Shown in pieces: positions 9,035-18,824 of a stretch of 64,000 nt of DNA. A model generated the notes under the pieces. It saw nothing but the letters and a program-made list of their open reading frames with translations, was not told the origin of the DNA and did not search any database. Location of the stretch: positions 62,001 to 126,000 of the forward strand of contig JABJKS010000061.1 of assembly GCA_018660265.1 (NCBI GenBank), written 5' to 3'. Numbering within the stretch: position 1 is the first letter of the stretch; every line of letters begins with the position of its first letter. The stretch is from Rhodospirillaceae bacterium (GTDB taxonomy: Bacteria > Pseudomonadota > Alphaproteobacteria > GCA-2731375). The position numbers and the translations under genes are program-made.

Positions 9035-10582
9035 TTATTGCCAGCTAAGACTTCCGTCGCCAAGCTGGAAGCGTCCCCAATGATCAACCACCGTCTTCCG
9101 CTCGGACCTTTCTAGACGGGAAATCCTCTTTTCCGCATAAACAGAATCGCCCGGTAGATCCCGGCTGGAAATTTCTTCGAAAACGCAGCCGGTTTCAGTC
9201 CAGAAACTATGCCAAACGCCAGGTTGCACAAGGCACGTATCGCCAGGATGCAGGGTCTTTCGATGGCGATCTATCTCAACCTCCAGAATACCATGCAAGA
9301 TTTGGAAGGTTTCCTCTTTCGATTTATGGAAATGGCTTGGGTGGGCTTGGCCGGGCAATTGCACAATAACTTTCTTGCAATAGTCCCGATCGACACATTT
9401 GATGAGGACCGCCCCAGTCTCGGCAAAATTCTCAAGACCATAGTGATGGGAATACTCAACTTCAAAGTCACTATTCAATGGCACTGCCGCATTTGTCAGC
9501 AAGGCCTTGATTTTGTGGATAGAGCGTTTGATCGCCGTTTCGGGATGCACTGAGATCGGTTCAACATCGGAAGGCAGGACGGCTTCATCAGCTTCTACAT
9601 CCGCCGTCAAGGTCATCTGCTCATTCCAGATATTACTGGCGACCTGATCGTCACCGCACGGCATGGCAAAATAGACCAGGTCACGTGACAGTTTTGTACC
9701 CTTTTTCAATGGCTTGCGGGCAAATACGCCGCGCTGCAATGAAATGATGGAATCCTTCTCTTCTTCCGGGACCGGTGGCCGTTCGAGGCCGCCGCACATG
9801 TCTTTTGCTTGTTGCCAGGATGCAATCCAACTGTCGACCTGTTGGTCGGTTGACGAATAGGCATTGAGTTGAATTTCATCGGTGATTGCGCCGACGTGGC
9901 GTTCAAAAATTCGCGCACCCTTTGCGTAGGCAACCTGGATGGCGCCGTAGTTGTCCGGCTCTTCATGGGTCGACCAGCCGATCGTGCAATGCGGGTAACG
10001 TTGCCGCATCGTCTCAATTTGATTGAGGTTGAGCATATTCGGAGGCGTCGGGTAAATCGACACGCAATGCATGAATGCAAAATTCACGCCACGGTGAAAA
10101 AAGAAACTATACAATTGATCAATGGCGTCCTCGTCCAATCCCCCGGTGGAGCAGATGATGGGAAGGTTGGCTGACGCCGCATGCTCCAGCAAGGGCCAAT
10201 CATTGGCTGAACAGCTGGCTATTTTAAGGATGTCAAATCCCATTTCGACGATGATGTCGACAGAGGCTTCGTCGAACGGTGTACACATGGCGAGAAGATT
10301 GTTCTTGCGCACTTCCGCCAACATTTCCTCATAGGCAGGTCGTTTCAGTTCGGTCGAAAGAAAGCGTGGAATATGCTTGTTATCTGAGCCTTCACGGTGA
10401 TTTGGATGAATGAAACTATCCAGCTGGCGAAACTGAAATTTTACTGCTGCCCGTGCATTGCGGCTATTCGCGACAGTTGCCATCTGTCGAATGATGGTTT
10501 TGCCGTGTTCTATATCGCCTTGATGATTATTAGCTAAATCAAGCACGAAGAGATCCTGAAATTCAAAACCGGTCGTAGACAT
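9035..10582 (-). CDS. NeuB-SAF-cupin fusion synthase
   Basis: A 515-aa protein, well above the 340-360 usual for NeuB. Residues 1-270 form a diverged NeuB barrel: LDLANNHQG at 14-22, AVKFQ at 46-50, CTPFDEA near 100-106, ILKIASCSANDWPLL, and MHCVSIYPTPP near 171-181. The usual EKH is ERH at 227-229. Residues about 280-345 look like a SAF domain. Residues about 375-515 are a cupin with the metal-ligand pattern H417-x-H419, E424 and H458. ATG 10582 is chosen because GGGGGA precedes it at good distance; a longer frame would start inside the upstream gene. The cupin may bind or isomerise the sugar, or act as a regulatory lectin-like domain. It forms an operon with the Gfo/Idh gene. Confidence 0.85.
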   Translation of the reverse strand: MSTTGFEFQDLFVLDLANNHQGDIEHGKTIIRQMATVANSRNARAAVKFQFRQLDSFIHPNHREGSDNKHIPRFLSTELKRPAYEEMLAEVRKNNLLAMCTPFDEASVDIIVEMGFDILKIASCSANDWPLLEHAASANLPIICSTGGLDEDAIDQLYSFFFHRGVNFAFMHCVSIYPTPPNMLNLNQIETMRQRYPHCTIGWSTHEEPDNYGAIQVAYAKGARIFERHVGAITDEIQLNAYSSTDQQVDSWIASWQQAKDMCGGLERPPVPEEEKDSIISLQRGVFARKPLKKGTKLSRDLVYFAMPCGDDQVASNIWNEQMTLTADVEADEAVLPSDVEPISVHPETAIKRSIHKIKALLTNAAVPLNSDFEVEYSHHYGLENFAETGAVLIKCVDRDYCKKVIVQLPGQAHPSHFHKSKEETFQILHGILEVEIDRHRKTLHPGDTCLVQPGVWHSFWTETGCVFEEISSRDLPGDSVYAEKRISRLERSERKTVVDHWGRFQLGDGSLSWQ

Positions 10583-10619
10583 ATAATTTTCCCCCAAATT
10601 AGGATGAATTAGAGATTTC

Positions 10620-11711
10620 TTACTGTAAGGCTGCAGAGCAATAGCCTTGTTCATAGTCAATTTTGATGGTGCGTCCGGTTTGCGCAGATTTGTGCGCCGC
10701 CGCGATTACCAACATGGTTTCCAATCCGCGTTCCAAGGCAATCGGAGAGGCTTTGATGCGGCCCTCCAAAACATCACGAATGTGCTCCAGCTCGGCAATA
10801 AAGTCATCGGGTCGTGTTTTTTCGGCGATGAAGTCCTGAGGCGTGTCGCCGTTGGCCGACCATCCGACCTTGTCGCGGCCAGGTTCATAGCCGAATTGCC
10901 AATCCAGATATCCATCGCTGCCTTGGATGCGGCCCCATTTCCGCGGCGGCAATGTGACGACATCTTGAACTACCCTACCGACCAAGCCTGTTTCGGTTCT
11001 TAGATTGAGGGCGCAGACTTTGTCATAAAAAACGCCCTCACCTTCAATATAATCTGCGATCGCGCTGACTTCATGGACCCGGCCCGCACCGGCAACCAGG
11101 GCGAAATGCTGCCACAGATTGACTGCGTGGGAATGTTCACCAAGGGCACCACCGCCCCGGCGCCAGTCACCAAGGTAGCTGGCAGCAGGACCGTCAAGCC
11201 AGGAATGCGCTGCAAATATTCCACCCCAGTGTTCACGAAATTCGACGTCGATCGTTTCTATCTCACCGAGTAACGTACTCTCGGTAAGTTCTCTGGTTTT
11301 GACTGCGACCTTTCCGATCACGTGGTCATAACCGGTAAAGACTTCGGTGTTGCCTGCCGCGGCCAGTTCAAATAATTCCTGTGCCCGCGCTAGGTCCGGT
11401 CCACATATGGGCTTTTCGATCAAGAGCGCTTTTGGCGCTTCTTCCAGCGCTTTGATCGCCAGATCAAGGTGGCTGTCGGGCGGCGTGCCGATACAAATAA
11501 GATCATAACCACCAACCGGCACATCGGCCGAAGAATAAAGGCCAATTTCGTCATCCCACTGGCCATATCGTTCTGGATAAATCATGTTTTTTGCCCGGAC
11601 CAACGCGGACTGATCCAGATCGCACAAATCAACCGAACAACCAAGCTGCCTCGCCGCATGCGTGAGATGATTGCCAATCGACCCCGCGCCGACTATTTTT
11701 ACGCGCTTCAT
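10620..11711 (-). CDS. Gfo/Idh/MocA-family oxidoreductase
   Basis: A 363-aa NAD(P)-dependent sugar oxidoreductase. The N-terminal Rossmann site is GAGSIGNHL, the family motif EKP appears as LIEKPICGP, and the C-terminal half has the alpha/beta substrate domain with GEHSHAVNLW, which supplies the histidine usually used in catalysis (H194-H196 region). It lies 37 bases upstream of the NeuB-cupin gene and 13 bases downstream of a methyltransferase. Such enzymes oxidise or reduce a ring hydroxyl on a nucleotide sugar or free sugar, so it probably supplies or modifies the substrate of the cupin-fused synthase. The exact reaction is unknown. Confidence 0.82.
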   Translation of the reverse strand: MKRVKIVGAGSIGNHLTHAARQLGCSVDLCDLDQSALVRAKNMIYPERYGQWDDEIGLYSSADVPVGGYDLICIGTPPDSHLDLAIKALEEAPKALLIEKPICGPDLARAQELFELAAAGNTEVFTGYDHVIGKVAVKTRELTESTLLGEIETIDVEFREHWGGIFAAHSWLDGPAASYLGDWRRGGGALGEHSHAVNLWQHFALVAGAGRVHEVSAIADYIEGEGVFYDKVCALNLRTETGLVGRVVQDVVTLPPRKWGRIQGSDGYLDWQFGYEPGRDKVGWSANGDTPQDFIAEKTRPDDFIAELEHIRDVLEGRIKASPIALERGLETMLVIAAAHKSAQTGRTIKIDYEQGYCSAALQ

Positions 11712-11724
11712 ATTTGTCGCCTAA

Positions 11725-12600
11725 CTAAATTTCGCCGATCAAGAAAAAAGAGTCTGTAAGGTCATTCGCCTCTATGGCCGATCTGTATTGCGCATCTAAT
11801 CCAGAAAATAATTCTCGCAACTTTGAGGATCCGCCAGGTTGGCCGGTCATCAACCAGTTCATATGATTTTCGAGCCCATATCTTTGGTGCGCAATAGACT
11901 CCGTAACCCTAAACCCGTTGCGCTCCAGCAAACGGGTCAATGAGGTCGGGGCATAAATGTAGGGGTGCTGTTTTTGAAAATAGAATCCCGCATATGCCTC
12001 GTTATCATACAGTTTTAGAAGCGGGTCAAATAATGAGGGCACTTCAATAATGATCTTGCCATCTACCGATAGACAGGCTCGGACCTGCTCAAGGAAATTT
12101 GTCGGCTCGGCTATATGTTCAAATACATGAAACAGGCAAATTACATCAAATTTCATTTCCGACTGCATGACACCGCTAATTTGGCTAAATTGCCGCAACC
12201 AGGATAGCTGGTTCCTTTGTTCTGCTGTGGCCTGATCCGGTTCCACACTGGCGAGGGATAGGGATGGATTGTGACTGTTCAATTGCGCAAGAAACGTACC
12301 CTCGCTGGCACCGATTTCCAAAACTGATTTGCAACCGTTGAATTGATCTTTGATCTTCTCAAAACGTCGAAAGATTTCGACATTGCCTTTCTTGGCGTCC
12401 ATTAGATTCAGCTTTTGAGATCGTGGCTGATAGTCATCATAATCGACCACTGGGGTCGGATACAGAAAGGCGAAATCCTCGGCAGAATTAATGTATACCT
12501 CAATATCATCCGCACCCCAGACATCCTGGCGTAGCAGCGTATAAGTTTCCTCATTCAAAGGTGCCGGCAATTCGGCGACAAATTGATCAAAAGATATCAA
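11725..12600 (-). CDS. Class I SAM-dependent methyltransferase
   Basis: A 291-aa protein with a 90-residue N-terminal region and then a methyltransferase core. Motif I reads VLEIGASEGTFLAQL, the acidic loop ASVEPDQATAEQ follows, and motif II is FDVICLFHVFEHIAEP, the typical D-x-x-x-x-x-x-VLEH-like signature of the Methyltransf_11/23 type. The gene shares a 4-base overlap with the 3' end of the transferase gene at 12597, so the two are translationally coupled. It most likely methylates the glycan built by that transferase or its sugar precursor. The acceptor cannot be told from sequence. Confidence 0.8.
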   Translation of the reverse strand: MISFDQFVAELPAPLNEETYTLLRQDVWGADDIEVYINSAEDFAFLYPTPVVDYDDYQPRSQKLNLMDAKKGNVEIFRRFEKIKDQFNGCKSVLEIGASEGTFLAQLNSHNPSLSLASVEPDQATAEQRNQLSWLRQFSQISGVMQSEMKFDVICLFHVFEHIAEPTNFLEQVRACLSVDGKIIIEVPSLFDPLLKLYDNEAYAGFYFQKQHPYIYAPTSLTRLLERNGFRVTESIAHQRYGLENHMNWLMTGQPGGSSKLRELFSGLDAQYRSAIEANDLTDSFFLIGEI

Positions 12601-13994
12601 GAACCGGGTACTCCATCGTAAAGAGTACGCTTGGTCGATACGGACTGCTGTACGACGCGGTGCTCTTGGTAAATCGTTTTTATGAGTTGAATATGTTTTG
12701 CCGTCGCACTTCCATCCAACGGCGAAACATATTCTTCGAACAGCGATCTCCGTTCAGCCAGAAATGTGTTGTCCACTTTCTGGCTTTTGAGGCATTTAAA
12801 GATCATTCTTTTCATATCTTCGATGTCCGAGGGGACATTGAATAAATGCATTTTGTCAGGCAGGTAGACGTGCTCGGAATATCGCTCTTCCTGCCATGGC
12901 CCAAAATAGGGAACTATGACATGGCGATCCGCAATCGAGGCTTCGAGGACAGTCGTAGAATTAAAGCCGATAATGACATTACTCCGCTCGATTAAATCGT
13001 GGGCGGGCAGGGTTGTTGAAATATGCAGATTGTCCAGCTGATCAACAGCGACCGGAAAATTGGCAGTTGCCTCGTCGAACATCCGCTTCCAGGTATTGTA
13101 GAAAGTCGGCTTAACCTTGAAGATCACTTCAATGGCAGGATTTTCATGGGCAATTTCTGCGAGTAGACGGTGTACGCTGCTACATTGCGCCTTAGGCCCA
13201 TAATCCTCCCCACGCCCGGCTCTGGTAAGATAGGTGAAGAATGTAATGGCTGGCTTTTCTTGGGATGGCCGGCCAAATGTTTTTAGCCGTTTGAGAAATC
13301 GATCCATTCGGATACAGCCAAGTACGTGAATATGATTTTTTGATACGTAGCCGGAGCCGGAGATAACCTGTTCCGCGACCTTGTTGTGGACCGTGACGTA
13401 GCGACCTTCAAATTGGCCCAACCTGCTAATTCTCCGATGTGCTAAATTACGAATATACTCGCTGACAAAAAGGTTTTCCCTGTTAATGACAAGGTAGGGG
13501 TATCCGAGTTCATCGGAAACTGCGCCCCAATCAAAATCCTGTCTGCAATGCACATGATGACTGATCAGGATATCGACACCGAGGCGATCAAACAGTCGCG
13601 GCAAAAATTGCTTCAAGAACGCTCGGTATTGCTGCTTGGGTGCCCACGTTACATCCTGCTGCGTTGGATTGAAGTATGGCACATGTTTGGCCAGTCCAAC
13701 GCCTTCCGGATAAAACTGAAACATTAATCTCGTCAACCAATGTTCCTTCAAACACAATATCCGAACTTGTCCCGTGGCGGCAAGATCCTCAATGTCCCCT
13801 CGAAACTGCTCGTATGACAGTACGAGCGCCGTCGGTTTATCGCCATCCCCCTTGCCGGTGGAGCGCTGTATCGCGCCATCAGTGCTCACTTCGCCAATAC
13901 ATGACGCATAGATCTGCGACAAAAGCTGGTACAGCCGCATGCGAATGACCATGGCGAAAGTTGCCCACCCCAACCATCTTAGGATCGGTTTCAC
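12597..13994 (-). CDS. Putative GT-B type surface-glycan transferase (CDP-glycerol/KpsC-like)
   Basis: A 465-aa paralogue of the 6679-8064 product, starting at GTG 13994. The first 30 residues are hydrophobic/basic (LRWLGWATFAMVIRMRLYQLL), suggesting membrane contact. The C-terminal donor-site block VIIGFNSTTVLEASIADRHVIVPYF matches the GT-B pattern seen in CDP-glycerol and KpsC-type enzymes, with upstream EVIFKVKPTFYNTW equivalent to the DFIIKPKWDSYW of the paralogue. It overlaps the methyltransferase gene by 4 bases and follows the ABC exporter gene after 118 bases. It is likely to add or polymerise a CMP-sugar or polyol-phosphate unit; this is inference from family and context. Confidence 0.6.
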   Translation of the reverse strand: MKPILRWLGWATFAMVIRMRLYQLLSQIYASCIGEVSTDGAIQRSTGKGDGDKPTALVLSYEQFRGDIEDLAATGQVRILCLKEHWLTRLMFQFYPEGVGLAKHVPYFNPTQQDVTWAPKQQYRAFLKQFLPRLFDRLGVDILISHHVHCRQDFDWGAVSDELGYPYLVINRENLFVSEYIRNLAHRRISRLGQFEGRYVTVHNKVAEQVISGSGYVSKNHIHVLGCIRMDRFLKRLKTFGRPSQEKPAITFFTYLTRAGRGEDYGPKAQCSSVHRLLAEIAHENPAIEVIFKVKPTFYNTWKRMFDEATANFPVAVDQLDNLHISTTLPAHDLIERSNVIIGFNSTTVLEASIADRHVIVPYFGPWQEERYSEHVYLPDKMHLFNVPSDIEDMKRMIFKCLKSQKVDNTFLAERRSLFEEYVSPLDGSATAKHIQLIKTIYQEHRVVQQSVSTKRTLYDGVPGS

Positions 13995-14112
13995 GACAGG
14001 TGTCTTTCCGGCCGGGTCACATCATGCATTGCAGCAATGAATATCGTGTCGATACATGCCACGTTCTGGCGTTGCCTTCTATTGGATACAGACACGAAGT
14101 CTAACGAAACCA

Positions 14113-15873
14113 CTAGCTTTGATGTTCCGAGACGGCAACGTGAAAATTTTGCACCGGCCCCTGCTTCGCCTTATGTACCGAAGTGAGCTTTCCATCATTT
14201 AGTTCGATGACTATGTCCGCCGCATTAACAATTGCAGGTCTATGGGAAATGATCAGGATCAATACATGGGTTGATAGATGTTTTAAAGCGCGGCAAATTC
14301 GTTGCTCAGATTCGTTATCCAGCGCCGCGGTGGGTTCGTCCATTATAAGTAGCTGTGGTTGGTGGACCAAAGCCCTAGCCACCGCGATCCGTTGACGTTC
14401 GCCGCCGGAGAGTTTTGATCCGGCCTGGCCAATCCGTGTATCTATACCATCATCCAGGCCTTGCACGAAGTTCCATGCATCCGCATGTCGTAGCGCTTCG
14501 ATTGTCTTTTCAACCGTGATGTCGGGATCTGACGTGGTGACATTTTCTCGAATTGATTCAGGAAACAGAAAAATTTCCTGTGGGACGTAGCCGATCATCT
14601 TACGCCATTTCGCGATATCAAAGTCTGGCAGCGGAACACCATCAATTTCCACCGACCCGGAAGTTGCTGTTTCAAGGCCGGCGATTGCATTAATCAATGT
14701 CGACTTGCCTGCACCCGAAGGGCCTGTAATTGCAACCAATCCTGATCGTGGTAGTTCCAATGAAACGCCAGTCAACGCAGCATTGCTTTGGCCTTCATAG
14801 ACAACCGTAAGATCCCGCAGCGTGATGTTGGAGCGAAACTGAGGTTCCTTGGTTCCCGTCACAATTTCTGCCGCATTTTCTGAACCGACAATTAATCCAT
14901 TTACAAATTGGTAGCTCGGTTCCTGCCCGACAATTGCCTGGTATTGTTTTTGCATGCTCCGAATAGAGGTGGCGGAACGTGAAAACAGCAAAGCGAGGGC
15001 TGCGGCTGTCTCTAGGCCACCCGACATCATATTAATGTAGACAAATATGCCGATGGCAATTGCGGCTGCGGCAATCGGTTCGGGTAGCACCTGGATAGCT
15101 CTTTCATAGAACGCCAATTGATTGCGGGCCTTGCGAACAGATCCTATGCTGACTGCGACCAATGGCAATACCTGCGTTTCGTGGCCCATCGCCTTGATAC
15201 CTTTGAGCGATGACATGATCTCGACGATGCGGGTCGACAGGGTTTCCATCGAATTTCTTCGAATAATCGCTGACGCGCGTGTGCGTGAGACGAAGGTTGA
15301 AAATACCACCACGGTAACAATACCAAACGCGAACCCACCCGCAGTAATTGATGGCGATATTGCGATGGATACGCTCAGGCCGATTGCCGTCTGCCAACCG
15401 GCAGCAATTCCTTTTCCAACACTGGTGTAAATTGAGGATGCGGCTTCTACTTCCGTGCCCAATGCCGCATTTACCCCGCCAGGCGACAATTGTGATGAAT
15501 ACCCCCATTTGGCAGCCAGAATGGCGTTGACCAAAGCTAGGCGAAGATTATTCGCGATTCTATTCGTTATCAGAGCGATTTGAATACCGCCAAGGATCTT
15601 GACCAGCGCGCTAAAAGAAACAACACCTACCATGAGAACAAGCAATGGGCCCAGTTCATCTGTAAAACCCAGAAAACTTAGAATGTCTTGAACATAGGCT
15701 TCAAAGCCGCTTGAATTGCCTGTTGATGCCGACATTATCGAGATAATGGGTACAATGAGAATTATACTCGTGCTATCCAATATGCTGGAAATCATGAAGA
15801 AAATAATCGTGACCGCCGATTGGAGCGGATAATTCTTCAAGATTCTAATTGATGTGTGTAGAACTGATTTCAA
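14113..15873 (-). CDS. ABC exporter, fused membrane and ATPase domains (lipid-linked glycan flippase-like)
   Basis: A 586-aa half-transporter of the type I exporter fold (MsbA/PglK-like). About six hydrophobic segments occupy residues 15-320 (for example SAVTIIFFMISSIL and LVLMVGVVSFSALV). The ATPase domain has Walker A GPSGAGKST from residue 384, the Q-loop in YVPQEIF, signature LSGGE at 488-492, Walker B LLIMDEP at 508-514 and the switch histidine H544. It starts at TTG 15873 with a weak AAGAA site. In this locus it is the only visible export function, so it probably flips a lipid-linked sugar or oligosaccharide across the inner membrane. No Wzx or Wzy gene was seen nearby. Confidence 0.85.
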   Translation of the reverse strand: MKSVLHTSIRILKNYPLQSAVTIIFFMISSILDSTSIILIVPIISIMSASTGNSSGFEAYVQDILSFLGFTDELGPLLVLMVGVVSFSALVKILGGIQIALITNRIANNLRLALVNAILAAKWGYSSQLSPGGVNAALGTEVEAASSIYTSVGKGIAAGWQTAIGLSVSIAISPSITAGGFAFGIVTVVVFSTFVSRTRASAIIRRNSMETLSTRIVEIMSSLKGIKAMGHETQVLPLVAVSIGSVRKARNQLAFYERAIQVLPEPIAAAAIAIGIFVYINMMSGGLETAAALALLFSRSATSIRSMQKQYQAIVGQEPSYQFVNGLIVGSENAAEIVTGTKEPQFRSNITLRDLTVVYEGQSNAALTGVSLELPRSGLVAITGPSGAGKSTLINAIAGLETATSGSVEIDGVPLPDFDIAKWRKMIGYVPQEIFLFPESIRENVTTSDPDITVEKTIEALRHADAWNFVQGLDDGIDTRIGQAGSKLSGGERQRIAVARALVHQPQLLIMDEPTAALDNESEQRICRALKHLSTHVLILIISHRPAIVNAADIVIELNDGKLTSVHKAKQGPVQNFHVAVSEHQS

Positions 15874-16110
15874 AATATTTTCTTCTGTTTGGATCGCATC
15901 ACCAGAGTAGGCGGAGGTCCATTCATCGCATTTTGGATTTTGAGGCGCTAGGCACCGTCAGGTTCGGTTATGTTTCGGCAGGTATCGGAAAGGCGATAGA
16001 TCGGCACGACGGCGTTTGTCGTCTGCCTTTATTCCAGGCCTCCACCGAAACATTGGGCGAAACTATCGCGTGGGTTTGAGTCGGGCCTTGACGAAAATCA
16101 TTTCGTCGTA

Positions 16111-16914
16111 TCAGTCCGCAACATTTTCTAACCATTCTTTCGAGCAATATTGACAATTTATCGTCCAGCGGAAGGCACCGAAGCGCATCGGTGAAAAGCC
16201 ATGCCAGATGGTCGCGTTGCTTCGGTATACCAAAGCGGTGTTGACCAAATCCTGCGGCTCAAAGACGATATCCTCAAACTCCGGTCCGTCCATGATGCAT
16301 AGTCCGCCGCCACGGCTTCCGCCAGTACCATTTACAAAAATAACGAAATTCAGGAAATGCTCGCCTTCCTTTGTCGTGGCAACCGAATCTCTATGGGGGA
16401 TAACAGAACTTCCCGTGAAAGCCCTTGTCAACAATGTGGCGTAACGGGCGCGAGGAATACCATCATCACAGAAATCCGTAACTTTTTGAGCGAACTCGTC
16501 ACTATCAAGGTGGTCGTAGAGTTTTTCCATAACAGGAAGATGGTCAAGATATTGCGGTCGGTCACCTCTTCGGGCCTGCCAGACGAACCCCGTATCATAG
16601 GATTTGTGCATTCGGGAGACCGGCGCAAAATAATAAAATTTCGGCCACTTTTTGAATATTTTATCTCGAAACCTAGGCTCGAAAAAATTCTCAATGAAGG
16701 CCCAATTATGTTTTTTGAAGGTCTCCTTGTATGGCTCAAGCGGCGAGATGACTTCCTCATCATCCTCAGCCAAGGTAGGTTTTCTCGAGATCAGTTTTGT
16801 CAACGTCCGCCTTGATTTGTCTCTCAATCCAGAAATTCTGACGAGGGCGTGCAAATGCGGCATCCGTGGAAATTTGTATATATCCTCGGCGCGCTTAGAT
16901 TTTTCAACAGCCAT
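16111..16914 (-). CDS. 2-oxoglutarate/Fe(II)-dependent oxygenase-like protein
   Basis: A 267-aa protein with the double-stranded beta-helix iron site of the 2OG oxygenases: H174-x-D176 (IPHRDSV), distal H238 (IWHGF) and the 2-oxoglutarate-binding R249 (FRWTI), which is 11 residues after the second histidine as expected. A glycine-rich segment GTGGSRGGG at 196-204 lies between. Such enzymes hydroxylate an unactivated carbon. In this locus it may hydroxylate a sugar, an acyl group carried by the acyl-carrier protein, or the glycosylated protein. A strong GAGGAG site precedes the ATG. It follows the PIG-L gene by 84 bases on the same strand. Confidence 0.75.
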   Translation of the reverse strand: MAVEKSKRAEDIYKFPRMPHLHALVRISGLRDKSRRTLTKLISRKPTLAEDDEEVISPLEPYKETFKKHNWAFIENFFEPRFRDKIFKKWPKFYYFAPVSRMHKSYDTGFVWQARRGDRPQYLDHLPVMEKLYDHLDSDEFAQKVTDFCDDGIPRARYATLLTRAFTGSSVIPHRDSVATTKEGEHFLNFVIFVNGTGGSRGGGLCIMDGPEFEDIVFEPQDLVNTALVYRSNATIWHGFSPMRFGAFRWTINCQYCSKEWLENVAD

Positions 16915-16998
16915 GACGTATGTCTCCTCGAGGAAATAAGGCTATCGGCTTGCCTATCGACGGCATCAGCTGCGGACTTCGGCAGCTTTCGATGAGGT

Positions 16999-17697
16999 CT
17001 ATTGGTCTTTCCAAATCTCACGGACCGTTACAAATGCCTCGGCATATGAGACACCGGCGGTGGCACCACGCAATTTGGCCTGCGCTTCCACCGCCTCCAT
17101 TGACCGGGCATGAGGGGGAGGACGCATTTCCGCGCCATAGCATGTTAAGGCGGCACGTTTCTTGTCCATCTGCACCGTGACTTCGACGAACCGGCTTGGA
17201 ATGAAGGCCCGGCTGGAAGAGGGCGTGGCCCATTCCGTGCTCGACAGCACTTCAAAGGCATAAATCCGCTCGACGGTTGATCCGGGTAACGGGCGACAGG
17301 CGGTTAATGTTGCTTCGCATACTCGCTGATGATCAACATTTAAGTCATCGCCATGATGGGTATATATAATATTCGGCGAGATCTCCGAGACGGCAGTTTC
17401 TATCGTCCTAACGATCTCCAAGAGCGGCACGCTATCCATCTGATTGTCGGGAAAATTCGCGAACCTGGGGGGCTGGGCTGCAACGGCATTTGCAGCGGCC
17501 TCGGCCGCTTGGCAGCGCAGGGTCTTCTCGTTTAGATCAATCGAGGGCGCATTGTCCCGGGCGCCAACACCGCTGCTCAAAAACAGAATGTGAACGTCGT
17601 CACCACGATCTGCATGCTTTGCCATGGTGCCTCCACAGCCCAATATTTCGTCGTCAGGGTGGGCTGCCACCACCAAAATTTTATTTTTCGTTGTCAT
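16999..17697 (-). CDS. PIG-L (LmbE) family N-acetyl-sugar deacetylase
   Basis: A 232-aa zinc hydrolase. The first metal motif AHPDDE is at residues 12-17, and the second, THHGDDLNVDH, is at 113-123, matching the LmbE/PIG-L pattern. Family members remove an acetyl group from N-acetylglucosamine-type sugars in GPI, mycothiol, bacillithiol and antibiotic pathways. It sits directly after pseI (22 bases), so a reasonable role is de-N-acetylation of a nonulosonic acid or its precursor. This would expose an amine for the formyltransferase-like or acyl-transfer genes of the same operon. The substrate is inferred only from context. Confidence 0.85.
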   Translation of the reverse strand: MTTKNKILVVAAHPDDEILGCGGTMAKHADRGDDVHILFLSSGVGARDNAPSIDLNEKTLRCQAAEAAANAVAAQPPRFANFPDNQMDSVPLLEIVRTIETAVSEISPNIIYTHHGDDLNVDHQRVCEATLTACRPLPGSTVERIYAFEVLSSTEWATPSSSRAFIPSRFVEVTVQMDKKRAALTCYGAEMRPPPHARSMEAVEAQAKLRGATAGVSYAEAFVTVREIWKDQ

Positions 17698-17719
17698 CGC
17701 GCTACTGGTCTATTTCGTC

Positions 17720-18793
17720 TTATTCGGGTGCGCCGACACGGCCATGAACCATGGACCAATTTAGGGGCGTACCGCGTTCGATATCGCATGTCGCCGCGCT
17801 GCCAATAACCTGATTGATAAATTTCGGCGGCAGGCCATGGCCGGGACGGATACGGCGGACGTTTTCCGCTGTGAAGGCTTCACCCGCTACAATATCGGCG
17901 ACGGCATAAATAGACCGACGGAATTGTTTCATGGGGGCTTCGCTCGCCTTGGCGCGATAGTCAACTTTGCCCAAGGCCGCACTGGCAATACGGCAGGCGG
18001 AAACCATTTCTTGGAGTTCTTCAGGTTCCATGGAAAAGGCCGCATCTGCGCCACCGTCACTACGGCGCAAGGTGAAATGCTTCTCAATCAAACTGGCACC
18101 AAGCGCGACTGCGGCGACCGATATGGTCGGGCCCAATGTATGATCCGAAAGGCCGGGCACTGTATTGAATGTGTCGGCCAAGTGTTGTACGCGCCGGATC
18201 GCATAATCCTCGGCCTCTGCCGGATAGGCACTAATGCAATGCAATAACGCCAATTGCGTCGCGCCCGCGGCACGGGCGGCTTGAACAGCGTCATCAATCT
18301 CGCCCAGGCTCGCCATGCCCGTCGACATGATAATTGGTTTGCCGGTCGTTGCGACCTTGGTGATCAAGGGAATGTCCACCAATTCAAAAGAGGCGATCTT
18401 GTAGGCAGGGGCATCAAGGCTTTCCAAGAGATCCACCGCCGTTTCATCAAATGGCGTGCTAAAGATGCTGATGCCAATTTCCCGGCCAACGGCAAACAAT
18501 TTTTCATGCCAGTCCCATGGCGTGCTGGCCATCTGGTAAAGTTCATAAAGATGTTTGCCGTCCCACAGCCCGCCTTCGATGCGAAAATCGGGTGCATCAC
18601 AGTCAATCGTCATGGTGTCGGCTGTATAGGTTTGCAGCTTGATGGCATCTGCACCTGCCGTTTTGGCCGCCTTGACAATCGCAATGGCATGATCAATGTC
18701 GCCATTATGGTTTGCCGAAAGTTCAGCAACAATATACGGCGGGTTGCCCGGCCCAATTTTCCGACCGGCTATGGCGAAATCACGATCCGTCAT
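17720..18793 (-). CDS. pseI: Pseudaminic acid synthase
   Basis: A 357-aa NeuB-family enzyme of the PseI type, which joins phosphoenolpyruvate to 2,4-diacetamido-2,4,6-trideoxy-L-altrose to make pseudaminic acid. The N-terminal AELSANHNG at 23-31 is the PseI form (NeuB and LegI have AEIGxNHxG). KLQTYTADTMTIDCD, FSTPFDETAVDLL, YKIASFE, STGMAS and IEKHFTLRRSDGG complete the barrel. A SAF domain (FRRSIYAVADIVAGEAF...) forms the C-terminus. AAGGTAG lies 4 bases before the ATG. All other Pse steps are encoded in the same run: pseB and pseC upstream, a PseG-PseH fusion and an SpsF-type cytidylyltransferase. Confidence 0.93.
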   Translation of the reverse strand: MTDRDFAIAGRKIGPGNPPYIVAELSANHNGDIDHAIAIVKAAKTAGADAIKLQTYTADTMTIDCDAPDFRIEGGLWDGKHLYELYQMASTPWDWHEKLFAVGREIGISIFSTPFDETAVDLLESLDAPAYKIASFELVDIPLITKVATTGKPIIMSTGMASLGEIDDAVQAARAAGATQLALLHCISAYPAEAEDYAIRRVQHLADTFNTVPGLSDHTLGPTISVAAVALGASLIEKHFTLRRSDGGADAAFSMEPEELQEMVSACRIASAALGKVDYRAKASEAPMKQFRRSIYAVADIVAGEAFTAENVRRIRPGHGLPPKFINQVIGSAATCDIERGTPLNWSMVHGRVGAPE

Positions 18794-18824
18794 TTTCTAC
18801 CTTTTCTATCCTTTTGAGAAGGCG

